Source: DATGKR01 sp035294565
GTDB taxonomy: Bacteria > Actinomycetota > Acidimicrobiia > Acidimicrobiales > Palsa-688
Direction: 5' to 3'
Assembly: GCA_035294565.1 (NCBI GenBank)
Contig: DATGKR010000014.1
Location: forward strand, 1-36,816
Length of the DNA: 36,816 bases
Of the stretch, positions 7,797 through 15,760 are shown piece by piece. The position numbers and the translations under genes are program-made. The first letter of the stretch is position 1. Every line of letters starts with the position of its first letter. The notes beneath the pieces were generated by a model. It was not told where the DNA came from. It worked only from the letters and a program-made list of their open reading frames with translations, and did not search any database.

Positions 7797-8518
7797 GGCC
7801 CCGCCGGGCAGGCTCGCCAGGCCACCATGGCCTGGCGATGCGACGTCGCCGAGCGTCTCCAGGACCAATAGCCGCCGAGGCAGGAGGTGCAGACACCGGA
7901 CTGCCCGACAAGTGAAGCGCCCGCGAGGTGAAGTGCCGAGCGCACGGCGGCCGGCACGTCGAGCGCCGGGCGACCTTCCCGGTCGACGGCCCTCACCGAC
8001 GCGCCGAGGCGGGACTCCAGCTGCACCAGCTCCCCGGCGCCAAAGGCGTAGCAGCAAGGGTGGATACAGGGACCGAGGACGGCCTCCACCCTGGTGGCAC
8101 CCAGCCGGCGCATCGTCTGCACCGCCGCCTCGATGACACCGGCGCGCAGACCCCGCCAACCTGCGTGGGCGACGCCGAAAACCCCCTCCGGACTGGAAAG
8201 GGCGACAGGCGCGCAGTCAGCTGTGAGAACGGCCAGAGCCGCGCCGCCAACGTGGCTCACGGCGGCGTCGGCCGCTTCTCCGTCGGCACCACCTGGGGTG
8301 TCGACCACGACGACGCGAGCGCCGTGAACCTGGCGCAGCAGCGTCCAGGGGAGGTCGACCACTGCCCTCCGCCGGCGCTCACCCAGCGGGCCGGGCGCGG
8401 CCATGTCGCCCTGATACCACGACGTGCTGCGCGCCTTGACGCCTCCGGTGAGCGCCCATTCGTGTAGGCCGGCCCCACCCAGAGGCGCGGGACCGGCCGG
8501 GGCGGTCTGGAGGGGCAC
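7793..8518 (-). CDS. pgeF: YfiH/YlmD (laccase-domain) purine nucleoside phosphorylase-like enzyme
   Basis: The 241-aa product carries the family's metal-binding signature: RQVHG (H65), LTADCAP (C102), VAHAGWRG (H118) and GPCIHPCCYAFG. Family knowledge: members were first called polyphenol oxidases, and later work showed purine nucleoside phosphorylase and adenosine deaminase activity; some edit peptidoglycan precursors, which would suit this location. The start is GTG 8518, sharing one base with the ftsZ TAG stop (TAGTG). It is followed by yggS with a GTGA overlap. Confidence 0.92.
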   Translation of the reverse strand: MPLQTAPAGPAPLGGAGLHEWALTGGVKARSTSWYQGDMAAPGPLGERRRRAVVDLPWTLLRQVHGARVVVVDTPGGADGEAADAAVSHVGGAALAVLTADCAPVALSSPEGVFGVAHAGWRGLRAGVIEAAVQTMRRLGATRVEAVLGPCIHPCCYAFGAGELVQLESRLGASVRAVDREGRPALDVPAAVRSALHLAGASLVGQSGVCTSCLGGYWSWRRSATSHRQAMVAWRACPAGP

Positions 8519-9588
8519 TACTTGAGGAAGTCGGGGACGTCGAAGTCTTCGCCAACCCCTCCGAGCCCTCCCCCTTCCGAGAGGTCCCGCTCGGCGTCGA
8601 GAAGGCCGAGACCCCCCGACAGCTCTCGTTCCTCGCTGTCCCAGCGCTCGAAGCCCGCCGCTATGACGGTGACGCGCACCTCGTCGCCCATGGAGTCGTC
8701 GATCACCTGCCCGAAGATGATGTTGGCGTCGGGATGGGCGACACCATGGATGATCTCGGCGGCCTCGTTCACCTCGAAAAGTCCCAGGTCGCTGCCGCCC
8801 GCAATGTTCAGCAGGATGCCCCTCGCACCCTCGATCGACGCCTCGAGGAGCGGAGAGGTGATCGCCAGCTTGGCGGCGGTGACCGCCCGGTTGTCCCCCG
8901 AGGCGGTACCGATCCCCATGATCGCGGTGCCGGCGTTGCTCATGATCATCTTGACGTCGGCGAAGTCGGTGTTGATGAGCCCCGGGGTCGTGATCAGGTC
9001 GGTGATTCCCTGCACGCCCTGCAGGAGGACCTCGTCGGCCATCTTGAACGCGTTGACCATCGAGGTCTTGTCGTTCGACACCGTCAACAGCCGGTCGTTG
9101 GGGATGACGATGAGCGTGTCGACCTTCTCCTTCAAGCGCTGGATGCCCGCCTCGGCCTGCACCGAGCGCCGCCGGCCCTCGAATCCGAAGGGCCGCGTGA
9201 CAACGCCGATCGTGAGAGCTCCGAGCGACTTGGCGATCTCCGCCACGACCGGCGCGCCGCCCGTCCCGGTGCCCCCGCCCTTGCCGGCGGTGATGAACAC
9301 CATGTCAGCCCCCTTGAGCACCTCCTCGATCTCCTCGCGGTGCTCCTCCGCCGCGGCCCGGCCCACCTCCGGGTCGCTGCCCGCGCCGAGTCCTCGCGTC
9401 AGCTGCCGGCCGATGTCCAGCTTCACGTCGGCGTCGCTCATGAGCAGCGCCTGGGCGTCGGTGTTGATGGCGATGAACTCGACGCCTTTGAGCCCGGCGT
9501 CGATCATGCGGTTCACCGCATTGACCCCACCGCCGCCGATGCCGACGACCTTGATAACGGCGATGTAGTTGGTAGCGGCACCTGCCAT
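8518..9588 (-). CDS. ftsZ: Cell division GTPase FtsZ
   Basis: The 356-aa bacterial tubulin homologue polymerises into the Z ring. The tubulin signature GGGTGTG is at residues 104-110, the T7 synergy loop NTDFADV at 206-212, and the C-terminal peptide DVPDFLK at 350-356, the usual docking site for SepF or FtsW. The linker between the GTPase core and that peptide is only about 30 residues, on the short side. ATG 9588 has GGGAGGG about 8 nt upstream. The 301-bp gap before it is the largest inside the division cluster and contains a candidate promoter, so ftsZ probably has its own transcription in addition to readthrough from ftsQ. There is no ftsA, as is normal for actinobacteria. Confidence 0.98.
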   Translation of the reverse strand: MAGAATNYIAVIKVVGIGGGGVNAVNRMIDAGLKGVEFIAINTDAQALLMSDADVKLDIGRQLTRGLGAGSDPEVGRAAAEEHREEIEEVLKGADMVFITAGKGGGTGTGGAPVVAEIAKSLGALTIGVVTRPFGFEGRRRSVQAEAGIQRLKEKVDTLIVIPNDRLLTVSNDKTSMVNAFKMADEVLLQGVQGITDLITTPGLINTDFADVKMIMSNAGTAIMGIGTASGDNRAVTAAKLAITSPLLEASIEGARGILLNIAGGSDLGLFEVNEAAEIIHGVAHPDANIIFGQVIDDSMGDEVRVTVIAAGFERWDSEERELSGGLGLLDAERDLSEGGGLGGVGEDFDVPDFLK

Positions 9589-9889
9589 GAAAGAGAACCC
9601 TCCCGGGGCTGCCGGCGCCTCACCCTCTCCGGGCGGGGAAACCGTTAACTGTCGAGGACGTAGTCGAAGGCATACCTGTCAAGACCGAGCATCAAGAGCG
9701 TGCCACGCGCCGGGGCGCAGACCGCGGATACCCGAACGCTTCGACGACCCAAACCCTTGACCTCGACTTGAGAGTTATGGTAAACCTCCGGCGTGGGTTG
9801 AGAGACTACCCGTGGTGTTGTCGCGCCGTCAAGGATGACGCGCCGGCGGGCTGGGTACCGCCTCAAGCGCCGGCGGGCTGGGTACCGCC
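9589..9889 (-). promoter_or_regulatory. ftsQ-ftsZ spacer with candidate ftsZ promoter
   Basis: This 301-bp non-coding stretch holds, on the minus strand, TTGACG (9832..9827) and TAGTCT (9808..9803) with an 18-nt spacer, giving a leader of about 200 nt. A second perfect TTGACA at 9682..9677 lacks a good -10. Between them is an AT-richer block at about 9752-9790 with two TCAAG copies 11 bp apart (9771..9767 and 9760..9756) and an imperfect 11-bp palindrome, possibly a regulator site. No small gene is convincing here. Confidence 0.5.
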
Positions 9890-9910
9890 TCAAGCGCCGG
9901 CGGGCTGGGT
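9841..9910. repeat. 27-bp tandem repeat across the ftsQ stop codon
   Basis: Two identical 27-bp units (9841-9867 and 9868-9894) and the first 16 bp of a third (9895-9910) carry the last codons and stop codon of ftsQ. The unit is nine codons, so QPAGA-stop is written three times in frame. The third (inner) copy is the used one; the two downstream copies are backups of the stop. Confidence 0.9.
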
Positions 9911-10915
9911 CACCGGCCGGTACGGCACGGTGAGGTCGATCGCCGACACACCGGAAAGATTCGCCTCGTCGAGCATGGTGACGAAGGAGGCGACCTTGGC
10001 GGGCAGGGCCGATCCATCGCCGAGGTACACCTGCAACGTTTCCGAGGGGTCGCGAGGTGGAACGACCGTGAGCGTCACCCCGTGGCCGCTGCTGCCGGGG
10101 GGGATCGTGGCCGACTCGATGGCCGGGCGCAGCACGGCGGGGACCGACCCGAGAAAGGCGAGGGCGGCGCCCACCAGAGCCGTGCCGGAGCCGGGAGGGC
10201 CGGACGAAGCGTCGATGTGGGGGCCAGAACCGACCGGCGGGACGGCGCCCGGGCCCGGCGAGCCGGGCAGCCAGCCGCCTGGTGCCGGCGGCGCGCCGGC
10301 GCCGTTGAGCAGGGGAAGTCCACGGGGGCGGCCGGCGCTGCGGGTCAGCACCCGGCCGGTCGCGTCGACCTCGGCGAACCCTCCGCCGGCAGGGACCGCG
10401 GCCACCGGGCTGCGCACGACGACGGTTATGTCGATCGTGGACGGCCAGTGGCGCGAGACCCGGGCCCCCCCGAGCAGCGGATCGGCGTCGAGGCGGGCGG
10501 CGACGCGGGCGCTGTCCACGTCGATCATCAATGGATGGTGTTGCAGGCCGGCCGCGGCGACGACCGCTGAGGCGGGGACACCCCCGCCTGCCCGCACCCG
10601 CACGTGACGCACAGCGAACAGCGGACTGTAGAGCGAGCCGAGCGCCAGCCCGCCACAAGAGACAACGGCGAGCACCGCCACGAGGATCCGCAGCCGCCGG
10701 CGGCCCTCCTGGCGGCGGGCTTCGATCCACCGCCGGGCGAAGCGGGGGTCGATCCGGGGAAGGGGGCCACTCCCGGCCGGGTGCGGCGGCCGTAGGGAGC
10801 GCCGCGGAGAGTCGACCGGCCGGCGGGCGGCCACCGGCCGGGGCCCCGCCGATCGGGGCGCGCCCGAACCTCGGCGGCCCGCGGGCGGGCTGCTTCGTTG
10901 ACGCAGGTCGCTCAT
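9890..10915 (-). CDS. ftsQ: Cell division protein FtsQ/DivIB
   Basis: The 341-aa bitopic membrane protein bridges early and late divisome proteins with FtsL and FtsB. A long basic, Pro-rich cytoplasmic region covers residues 1-75. One transmembrane helix lies at about 76-97 (LRILVAVLAVVSCGGLAL). The POTRA domain is at about 99-170 (LFAVRHVRVRAGG, VSRHWPSTIDITVVVRSPV) and the FtsQ beta-domain follows. A Pro/Gly-rich insert occurs at about 205-240. ATG 10915 forms an ATGA overlap with the murC-murB stop. The C-terminal QPAGA lies in a 27-bp tandem repeat. Confidence 0.93.
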   Translation of the reverse strand: MSDLRQRSSPPAGRRGSGAPRSAGPRPVAARRPVDSPRRSLRPPHPAGSGPLPRIDPRFARRWIEARRQEGRRRLRILVAVLAVVSCGGLALGSLYSPLFAVRHVRVRAGGGVPASAVVAAAGLQHHPLMIDVDSARVAARLDADPLLGGARVSRHWPSTIDITVVVRSPVAAVPAGGGFAEVDATGRVLTRSAGRPRGLPLLNGAGAPPAPGGWLPGSPGPGAVPPVGSGPHIDASSGPPGSGTALVGAALAFLGSVPAVLRPAIESATIPPGSSGHGVTLTVVPPRDPSETLQVYLGDGSALPAKVASFVTMLDEANLSGVSAIDLTVPYRPVTQPAGA

Positions 10916-13380
10916 AGGTTCCCTCCTTCGCGGTCGGCGAAGCCGACCAGACGGACCTCCGGTTCGAGGAGGACGCCGAGCCGCTCGGCGACCTCCCGCC
11001 GGACGTGCAGCAAGAGGCCCAGAACATCGTCGGCGGAGCCGCCGGGATCGGCCTGGATGAAGTTGGCGTGCTTGTCGGACACCGCCGCCGTCCCCAGCCG
11101 GAACCCCTTGAAACCGGCGGCCTCGACAAGCCGGCCGGCGGAGTCCCCGGGCGGGTTGGTGAACACCGACCCGGCGTTCTGGCCGCCGGGCTGGTGCTCG
11201 CGCCTCCAGCGGACGATCTCGCGGATGGCGCGGCGACCTTCGCGGGGGTCGCCCGGGCGGAGCCGGAACTCCGCCCCGACGACGACGTCGGTGGGGCGTA
11301 CGGCCGAGGTTCGATAGCCGTAGGACAGCTCGGCGTTGCGCAACCGGCGGGGAGAGCCCGCCGGGGACAGCAGGTCGAACACCGTCGCCGCAACCAGCGA
11401 CGTGGCGACGTCGGAGCCGTGACCGCCGGCGTTCATGCGCACCCCCCCGCCGACGGAGCCGGGCACGCCGACGGCCCACTCCAACCCGGTGAGTCCCGCC
11501 TCGACGCTCTGGCGGGCGAGGGCGGGCAGAGCCACGGCCGCCCCGACCTCCACTCCAACACCTCCGAAGCTCACCGAGGTGAACTCCTCCCCCTCGAGGA
11601 GCACCGCGACGCCCGGGAAACCGGCGTCGGCCACCAGCAGGTTCGAGCCCCGCCCCACGACGAGGACCGGCAGGCCGGTGGCGTCGAGCGCCTCGGCAAC
11701 GAGGCGCAGATCGGCGAGGGAGGTCGCGGTGACCCGCAGAGCGGCCGGGCCCCCGACCCTGTAGGTGGTGAGGGAGCCGAGAGGCCCGCCAACCACGACC
11801 CGAGTCCCGAGGGACCGCAGGATCTCTGCCGCCCGCCCAGCCGGCGATGGGGCGGCCGACGACGAGTGCGGCGACGGCGGCGCGACAGGGGGGTGCGGCG
11901 AAGGCGCCGCGACAGGGGGGTGTGGCGAAGGCGGCGCGACGCCCGGGGAGGGGTGCGGCGAAGGGTGGGAAGAGGAAGGAGGGTTGACGGCCCCGCCCTC
12001 GACCATTTGAATCAGCCTGTCGGCGAGGGTGGTGACGTCTCCCGCCCCGAGCGTCAGGCACACATCTCCCGGGCGCAGCTCGCCGGCCACCAGAATGGCC
12101 GCCTCTTCGAGGGTTTCGGCGTAGCGGACGTCCGCATCGGGATGGGCCCGTCGGACGGCGTCGAAGACGAGCCTCCCGCTCACCCCCGCCCGCGGGGCCT
12201 CGCCGGCGGGGTAGATGCCGGTCACGACGGTGACGTCGGCTCCGGTGAAGGCGTCGGAGAAGTCGCGCCAAAGGGTCTGCGTCCTGCTGTAGCGGTGCGG
12301 CTGGAAGACGGCCACGACTCGCGCCCAGCCCCCGCTCCTCGCCGTCGCTATGGCGGCGGCGACCTCTGTCGGTAGATGGTCGTAGCCGTCGACGAAGGAG
12401 ACGCCGCCCGCCTCCCCGCGCCGCTCGAAGCGCCGGCCCACCCCCCGGAACGCCCCGACCGCCGCCGCCGCCTCTGCCCAGTCTGCTCCCAGAGAGGCTG
12501 CCGTCGTCAAGGCGGCGGCCGCGTTGCGCACGTTGTGCTCGCCGGGCACCGCCAGGCGGACCGGCACGGGCGGCCCTCCCGGCGGGGACACGACGAACGA
12601 CGACCCCTCCCGCCCGAGCGAGATCTCGGAGATCCGCACCTGCGCCGCGGCCGAGGTGCCGTAGGTGGTGGCGGCCCTACCTGCGGCGAGCCGGGCGGCG
12701 CCGGGGTCGTCGGCGGACACGACGACTGGTCCGGGGGCGGCGTCGACGAAGCGTCCGAAGGCGGCTTCGAGGCCCTGCAGGCCGCCGTAGAACTCGAGGT
12801 GGTCAGCTTCGACGCTGGTGACAACCACCGCCTCTGCACCCAGCTCCACGAAGGTGCCGTCGCTCTCGTCCGCCTCGACGACGAGCCAGTCGCCGGAGGG
12901 GTCCCATCCCGCCCCCGAGCCGAGGCCGCAGATCGTGCCGCCGACGATGAACGAGGGGTGCCATCCGAGCCCACTCAGCGTCACTGCGAGCATCGCGGAG
13001 GTCGTCGTCTTGCCGTGTGTGCCGGACACGGCAACGGTGCGGCGCGTCGCGCAGATCGCGCCCAGCACGTCGGCGCGCCGCCAAACCGTCAGCGCTGCGT
13101 CCCGGGCAGCCGCCACCTCGGGGTCTCCGTCGGGCACCGCGGTGGAGCGCACCACGACCTCGGCCGCCCTGGCCAGGGCGGGGTGGTGTCCGGCCAGCGC
13201 TTCCACCCCTGCCGCGCTGAGCTCGGAGAGGACCGCCGACTCGGCTGCGTCGCTGCCGGTCACCCGGTGGCCCATGGCCACCAGCACCCTGGCGATGGCG
13301 CTCATGCCGGAGCCTCCGACGCCGATAACGTGAACCCGGCGCGGCCGGCTCAGGTCGGGGCGGGCAACGCCGGCGGTCAA
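10912..13380 (-). CDS. murC-murB: Fused MurC-MurB: UDP-MurNAc-L-alanine ligase and UDP-MurNAc dehydrogenase
   Basis: One uninterrupted 822-codon frame encodes two consecutive cytoplasmic steps of peptidoglycan precursor synthesis. Residues 1-460 are MurC: Rossmann motif VIGVGGSGMSAIA, ATP loop GTHGKTTT (120-127), EADESDGTF, and FQPHRYSRTQ. Residues 461-505 are a Pro/Ser/His/Ala linker containing three 9-residue repeats of VAPPSPHPP type. Residues about 506-822 are MurB: TTYRVGG, the FAD region VGRGSNLLV, GSVFTNP with the catalytic Ser, and the final LEPEVRLVG with the catalytic Glu. Both halves look intact. In MurB-MurC fusions described elsewhere the order is reversed (recollection, not checked). 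TTG 13380 is chosen for its TTGA overlap with murG and GGAGGG 4 nt upstream. A sequencing or assembly slip in the repetitive linker is the main alternative. MurC also reads DGYDHLPTE where DDYAHHPTE-like sequence is usual. Confidence 0.9.
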   Translation of the reverse strand: MTAGVARPDLSRPRRVHVIGVGGSGMSAIARVLVAMGHRVTGSDAAESAVLSELSAAGVEALAGHHPALARAAEVVVRSTAVPDGDPEVAAARDAALTVWRRADVLGAICATRRTVAVSGTHGKTTTSAMLAVTLSGLGWHPSFIVGGTICGLGSGAGWDPSGDWLVVEADESDGTFVELGAEAVVVTSVEADHLEFYGGLQGLEAAFGRFVDAAPGPVVVSADDPGAARLAAGRAATTYGTSAAAQVRISEISLGREGSSFVVSPPGGPPVPVRLAVPGEHNVRNAAAALTTAASLGADWAEAAAAVGAFRGVGRRFERRGEAGGVSFVDGYDHLPTEVAAAIATARSGGWARVVAVFQPHRYSRTQTLWRDFSDAFTGADVTVVTGIYPAGEAPRAGVSGRLVFDAVRRAHPDADVRYAETLEEAAILVAGELRPGDVCLTLGAGDVTTLADRLIQMVEGGAVNPPSSSHPSPHPSPGVAPPSPHPPVAAPSPHPPVAPPSPHSSSAAPSPAGRAAEILRSLGTRVVVGGPLGSLTTYRVGGPAALRVTATSLADLRLVAEALDATGLPVLVVGRGSNLLVADAGFPGVAVLLEGEEFTSVSFGGVGVEVGAAVALPALARQSVEAGLTGLEWAVGVPGSVGGGVRMNAGGHGSDVATSLVAATVFDLLSPAGSPRRLRNAELSYGYRTSAVRPTDVVVGAEFRLRPGDPREGRRAIREIVRWRREHQPGGQNAGSVFTNPPGDSAGRLVEAAGFKGFRLGTAAVSDKHANFIQADPGGSADDVLGLLLHVRREVAERLGVLLEPEVRLVGFADREGGNL
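11860..11940 (-). repeat. 27-bp tandem repeat, three copies, forming the MurC-MurB linker
   Basis: Units at 11914-11940, 11887-11913 and 11860-11886 encode VAPPSPHPP-like nonapeptides. The first two units differ at two bases and the third is more diverged. The unit length equals that of the repeat at the ftsQ 3' end, although the sequence differs. Confidence 0.88.
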
Positions 13381-14540
13381 CGGTCCCTCCGGGGATCCCC
13401 GCGCAGTGCGTGGCGCTCGGCGAGCTCAGCGACGTCCTCGGCGGCACGCGGGCGGGCGAGCGACCGTGCCGCCGACGCCATCCGTCGCCTGGCTTCAGCG
13501 TCGGCCACCAGTCTGCCGAGCTCGCGCTCCAGCCGTTCGGCGTCGAGCTCCTCATCGGGGACCACCACCGCAGCACCGGCGGCTTCCAAGCGCCGCGCGT
13601 TTTCCGTCTGGTGGTCGCCGGGAGCCCCGGGAAGGGGGACCAGCACGCAGGGAAGCCCCACGGCAGCCACCTCGGCGACGGTGCTCGCACCAGCCCGCTG
13701 GACTGCAGCGTCGCTGGCCACCAGGAGCAGGTCCATCCGGTCCTCGAATTCGACCTGCTCGTAGCAGAGGCCTCCAGGTTCGGCGGGCGGCCGGCGGGCG
13801 GCCACCTCGGCGTAGTCGCGCCGGCCCACCACGTGGCGCAGCCAGACATCGCCGCGTCCAGCCCAGCGGGCGGCGAGGCCGAGAACCGCTTCGTTGATGC
13901 GCCTGGACCCGAGCGATCCGCCGACTGCGGCGACCGCCACCCGCCCGTCGGGAACGCCGAGCGCCCGCCGGGCGGCCTCCCTGCCGGCGGGACCCGTGTC
14001 GGCGTGGGCTATCTCGGATCGCACGGGGTTGCCGGTCAGGACCGCTCGGGGAAGCGGAGTTCCTTCGAAGGAAACAGCGCACGCGGCGGCGAAGCGGCCC
14101 GCCAGGCGGTTGGCCAGACCCGGGACCGCGTTCTGCTCGGCGACCACCAGCGGAACCCGCCACACGACGGCCGCTGCGGCGGCGGCGGCGCTGGCCCAGC
14201 CGCCAACCGCTACCACGACGGCCGGCCGAAGCCGCCCGACGAGCAGAACGGCCCTGGCAAAGGCGGCGAGAAGGCCGGCCGCGGCGGCGAGGTTGTCGAG
14301 CGAGGGCCTCCGGACGAGGCCCCGGCCGGGCAAGAGCGTCGCTTCGAATCCGGCTGCTGCAACCAGACGTCCCTCGACGCCGCGTCGCGACCCGACGAAG
14401 TGGATGCTCGACGGCGGATGCCCGCGCGCGACGAGCGCCTCGGCGATGGCGATCGCCGGCACGGCGTGGCCGCCCGTGCCGCCACCGGCGACCACCGCCC
14501 ACGCACGTCGCCGGCTCCGATGACCAAACGCCTCCTTCAC
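13377..14540 (-). CDS. murG: MurG, undecaprenyl-PP-MurNAc-pentapeptide GlcNAc transferase
   Basis: The 387-aa peripheral membrane glycosyltransferase converts lipid I to lipid II using UDP-GlcNAc. Motifs are AGGGTGGH near the N-terminus, EQNAVPGLANR, GGSLGSRRIN, and the UDP-GlcNAc site QRAGASTVAEV with PGAPGDHQTENARRL. The start is GTG 14540, giving a GTGA overlap with ftsW; the reading frame continues upstream but overlaps ftsW without homology. The downstream fused murC overlaps by TTGA. Confidence 0.96.
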   Translation of the reverse strand: MKEAFGHRSRRRAWAVVAGGGTGGHAVPAIAIAEALVARGHPPSSIHFVGSRRGVEGRLVAAAGFEATLLPGRGLVRRPSLDNLAAAAGLLAAFARAVLLVGRLRPAVVVAVGGWASAAAAAAAVVWRVPLVVAEQNAVPGLANRLAGRFAAACAVSFEGTPLPRAVLTGNPVRSEIAHADTGPAGREAARRALGVPDGRVAVAAVGGSLGSRRINEAVLGLAARWAGRGDVWLRHVVGRRDYAEVAARRPPAEPGGLCYEQVEFEDRMDLLLVASDAAVQRAGASTVAEVAAVGLPCVLVPLPGAPGDHQTENARRLEAAGAAVVVPDEELDAERLERELGRLVADAEARRRMASAARSLARPRAAEDVAELAERHALRGDPRRDR

Positions 14541-15760
14541 GACTGCCTGGCGATGTTGGCCAGGATGCCGACGGCGAACAGCGAGATCACGAGCGACGAA
14601 CCCCCGAAGGACACGAACGGGAGCGGCACCCCGGTCACCGGCAGCAGGCCCACTACGGCACCCACGTTGATGACAGCCTGGCTCACCAGCCACGCCGTTA
14701 TGCCGGCCGCGGTTAGGGCGGCGTAGCGGCTCGGTGCCCGGCAGGCGACTCGCACCCCCACCAGGGTGAACATCACGAACAGGGCGCTGACGAAGAACCC
14801 GCCGACCAGCCCGGTCTCCTCCCCTATCACCGCGAATATGAAGTCGGTTTGCGCGTTCGGGAGGTAGCCGTAGCTGGCGATGCTCGTGCCGAGCCCGTCA
14901 CCGAGGACGTGGCCGTGGCTGAGGGCGAGCAGGGACTGGACCGACTGGTAGCCGCTGTTCTGCGCGTCTTTGAAAGGATGCAGGAAGGCGGTCAGACGCC
15001 GCCACCGGTATGGCGCCGCCTTGGCCACCAGGTAGGCGGTGACGACGCCACCCCCTCCGATCAGGCCCAGGGTGCGCGCCGGCAGGCCGGCGGTGAACAG
15101 CATCGACACGGCGATGACGGCGAGCACCAGCGTCGTGCCCATGTCGGGCTGCGCCATGACCAGCACCCCGAGCAGGACGAGGACGGCCATGACCGGCCCC
15201 GCCTGGTAGCGCCATCCGCCCCTGCCGTGGCGGCGGTCGAGCACGTCGGCGGAGAAAAGCACTAGGGCAAGCTTGGCGAGCTCCGAGGGCTGGATCTGCA
15301 CCGAGGAGGTTCCGATCCAGCGCGATGCCCCGTAGGCCCGCACCCCTATCCCTGGGACGAGCACCGCGAGGAGGAGGAACAAGGTCAGGTACATGATCGG
15401 CCGCGCCAGGCGGCGCCACGCCGTGTGGTCGGTACGGGTGGCGAAGGCGCAGCCGGCGGTTCCTATCGCCAGCCAGATCCACTGCCGCACGAAGAAATGC
15501 CACGGAGAGCCGTAGTTGGCGAGGCTCACCATCGACGAGGCGGACAGCACCATCACCACGCCCATGAGGCAGAGAACCGAGACGATCGTCACCAGAAGCC
15601 AGAAGCTGCCTCCGGCACGTGCGGCGCCGACGGGGCGGGGCTCCGCCCGGCTAGCCTCCCGCCGCCGCGCCGTCCCCGCAGGCCGTTGACGAGGCCCGTC
15701 GGCAGTTGACCTCCCTGCCGGGCCGCTCGGCCGCCCGCGGAGCACTTCGCCAGTCCTCAT
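14537..15760 (-). CDS. ftsW: FtsW, SEDS-family septal peptidoglycan glycosyltransferase
   Basis: The 407-aa polytopic membrane protein polymerises lipid II at the septum as partner of the FtsI transpeptidase. A basic N-terminal region of about 50 residues precedes about ten hydrophobic segments (first: FWLLVTIVSVLCLMGVVMVL). Family motifs include GASRWIG, PSELAKLALVLF, MAQPDMGTTLVL, and GVPLPFVSFGGSSL near the C-terminus. ATG 15760 overlaps the murD TGA by one base, with GGGGGAG 4 nt upstream; GTG 15763 immediately before it is an equal alternative. A GTGA overlap leads into murG. Confidence 0.95.
   Translation of the reverse strand: MRTGEVLRGRPSGPAGRSTADGPRQRPAGTARRREASRAEPRPVGAARAGGSFWLLVTIVSVLCLMGVVMVLSASSMVSLANYGSPWHFFVRQWIWLAIGTAGCAFATRTDHTAWRRLARPIMYLTLFLLLAVLVPGIGVRAYGASRWIGTSSVQIQPSELAKLALVLFSADVLDRRHGRGGWRYQAGPVMAVLVLLGVLVMAQPDMGTTLVLAVIAVSMLFTAGLPARTLGLIGGGGVVTAYLVAKAAPYRWRRLTAFLHPFKDAQNSGYQSVQSLLALSHGHVLGDGLGTSIASYGYLPNAQTDFIFAVIGEETGLVGGFFVSALFVMFTLVGVRVACRAPSRYAALTAAGITAWLVSQAVINVGAVVGLLPVTGVPLPFVSFGGSSLVISLFAVGILANIARQS

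Noticed and set aside
9645..11393. 582-codon minus-strand frame over ftsQ and the murB half
   Set aside because: It overlaps two well-supported genes in another frame, and its composition is typical of a shifted reading of GC-rich DNA.
12376..13764. 462-codon plus-strand frame opposite murC and murG
   Set aside because: No domain, and antisense to genes with full active-site motifs.
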